From contig JACQVU010000110.1 in the NCBI GenBank assembly GCA_016209585.1, positions 1 through 7,075 on the forward strand: a DNA stretch of 7,075 bases. The letters run 5' to 3'. The translations under genes were made by a program, and so were the position numbers. How positions within the stretch are numbered: position 1 is the stretch's first letter; every line of letters begins with the position of its first letter. Source of the DNA: Planctomycetota bacterium. Its GTDB lineage: Bacteria; Planctomycetota; UBA8742; JACQVU01. Under the pieces are notes generated by a model. It was given only the letters and a program-made list of their open reading frames with translations. It had not been told where the DNA came from and did no database searches. Positions 6,180 to 7,075 of the stretch are shown here, piece after piece.

Positions 6180-7075
6180 TCACAGCAACATCCGCCTCCG
6201 CCGCAACACCCACTCCGCGCCGAGCAGACCGAGAAAGACCGCGAAGAACAGGGGCGAGTTGAAGGGATGGATTTCTTCCCGCGCCGCCCGCAGCAGCACG
6301 CCCCGGCGGAGGTGGTCGGGAAGCGTCTTGGCGTCTAACACCGTGAAGTACTTCCCCCCGGAGCGCGAGGCCGTCTCCCGCAGGTAGGCTTCGTCCAGCC
6401 CGGCGCGCCGGAACTCGGCCAGTTCACCGCCCGCGATGAACGAGCCGGAGGTCTCCACGGCCGCGCCTTTTTCGTCGACGCCCTGGACGGCCACGGTGTG
6501 CGTGCCCTTCTGCGCGGCGCGCACGCGCCCCATCGACAGACTCACGCCCGAACCGTCCGCCGCGCCGGCCCGCAGTTCCACCGGTTCGCTGCTGCCGTCG
6601 GGCAACGCCAGGCGCGCGGCCAAGGGCGCGCCGGCAGGCAGGCGGGACTCCACGATGACTCGCGCCCACTCGCCGGGCGCAACTTCCGCCGGTTCGACCC
6701 GCACCACCAGACGGGCGTCGCTCGGCTCGTCGGCGCGCCCGGCCAGCCACCGCAGCGACTGCGCCCAGAAGCGGGCGTAGGGCGAAGCCCGCCCCAGCCC
6801 CTTCAACGGCAGGTACCAGCGGCAGGTGGAGTCGGCCAGCAGGCAGAGCACCTTGCCGGCGCCGTACCGCTGCCAGAGCAGCACCGGCTGCGCGCCGCCG
6901 CCCGCGAGCATGTCGGTGGGGTGTTCGGCGAGCACCGTCGCGCCGGGCTTGATCTCCGTGGCGCGCGCCGCGCCGTCGAGCGCCACCTTCTCGTGATCCG
7001 GGTGGCCCAACGTGAAAAAGTCGGCGTACCCCGCGAACACCGGGTGCTGTTCGCCCTCGCGCGTCACCCTCGGGA
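6180..7075 (-). CDS. BatA/VWA-type membrane protein with glutamine-amidotransferase-like domain, C-terminal part (5' end outside window)
   Basis: The frame is open to the window edge, so the start is missing; 297 residues are visible. From the valine encoded at 7067, residues 1-110 fit the end of a class I glutamine-amidotransferase-like fold as found in Bat-type membrane proteins: a G-x-x-HPVF opening, then YGAGKVLCLLADSTCRWYL (about 68-86) and a FWAQSLRWLAG helix (100-110). Residues about 118-195 look like an Ig-like beta domain. A segment at 214-254 (SRSGGKYFTVLDAKTLPDHL) resembles the usual linker before the membrane, and 270-287 is a hydrophobic helix followed by four arginines, which would leave the C-terminus in the cytoplasm. 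Family members normally start with membrane helices and a von Willebrand A domain; that part would lie upstream. No catalytic Cys-His pair can be judged here, and these domains are generally thought not to be active amidotransferases. It is the first visible gene of a tight series, 25 bases ahead of the next. Confidence 0.82.
   Translation of the reverse strand, partial: PRVTREGEQHPVFAGYADFFTLGHPDHEKVALDGAARATEIKPGATVLAEHPTDMLAGGGAQPVLLWQRYGAGKVLCLLADSTCRWYLPLKGLGRASPYARFWAQSLRWLAGRADEPSDARLVVRVEPAEVAPGEWARVIVESRLPAGAPLAARLALPDGSSEPVELRAGAADGSGVSLSMGRVRAAQKGTHTVAVQGVDEKGAAVETSGSFIAGGELAEFRRAGLDEAYLRETASRSGGKYFTVLDAKTLPDHLRRGVLLRAAREEIHPFNSPLFFAVFLGLLGAEWVLRRRRMLL

Overview
This is a GC-rich window (roughly two-thirds G+C by eye). 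All six genes I can support lie on the minus strand, packed head to tail, so transcription runs from high to low coordinates. Large envelope-directed proteins, low-complexity Ala/Pro/Gly linkers and a secreted beta-sandwich protein ending in an IDNVSL-type motif suggest a Planctomycetota-like or related, probably environmental, bacterium. That assignment is inference from style; no rRNA or marker gene is present.

Layout in the direction of transcription: (1) 7075-6180, the C-terminal part of a BatA/VWA-type membrane protein with a glutamine-amidotransferase-like core, Ig-like domain and final membrane helix, its 5' end beyond the window edge. (2) 6154-4841, an exported protein of unknown function with two small beta-rich segments built around a Gly-Lys...Gly-x-Val pattern. 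(3) 4816-1535, a 1093-residue membrane-anchored protein resembling the DUF4175-type proteins that accompany MoxR/DUF58/Bat loci: three N-terminal membrane helices, beta-sandwich-like domains, a long helical region and a polar tail. (4) 1460-975 and 991-800, a PIN-domain (VapC-like) toxin followed by its overlapping small antitoxin. (5) 792-16, a secreted protein with a carbohydrate-binding-module-like fold.

Genes 1-3 are separated by only about 25 bases and look like one operon for an envelope-associated assembly of unknown role; their relatives usually lie near MoxR ATPase and DUF58 genes, which would be expected beyond the right edge. The toxin-antitoxin pair sits 74 bases behind the giant gene and 7 bases before the secreted-protein gene, as if placed between two members of the cluster. 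I see no convincing promoter, terminator, RNA gene, insertion sequence or CRISPR array. No stretch of more than 300 bases lacks a gene; the longest gap is the 74 bases at 1461-1534. Several very long plus-strand open frames are codon-aligned shadows of the minus-strand genes.
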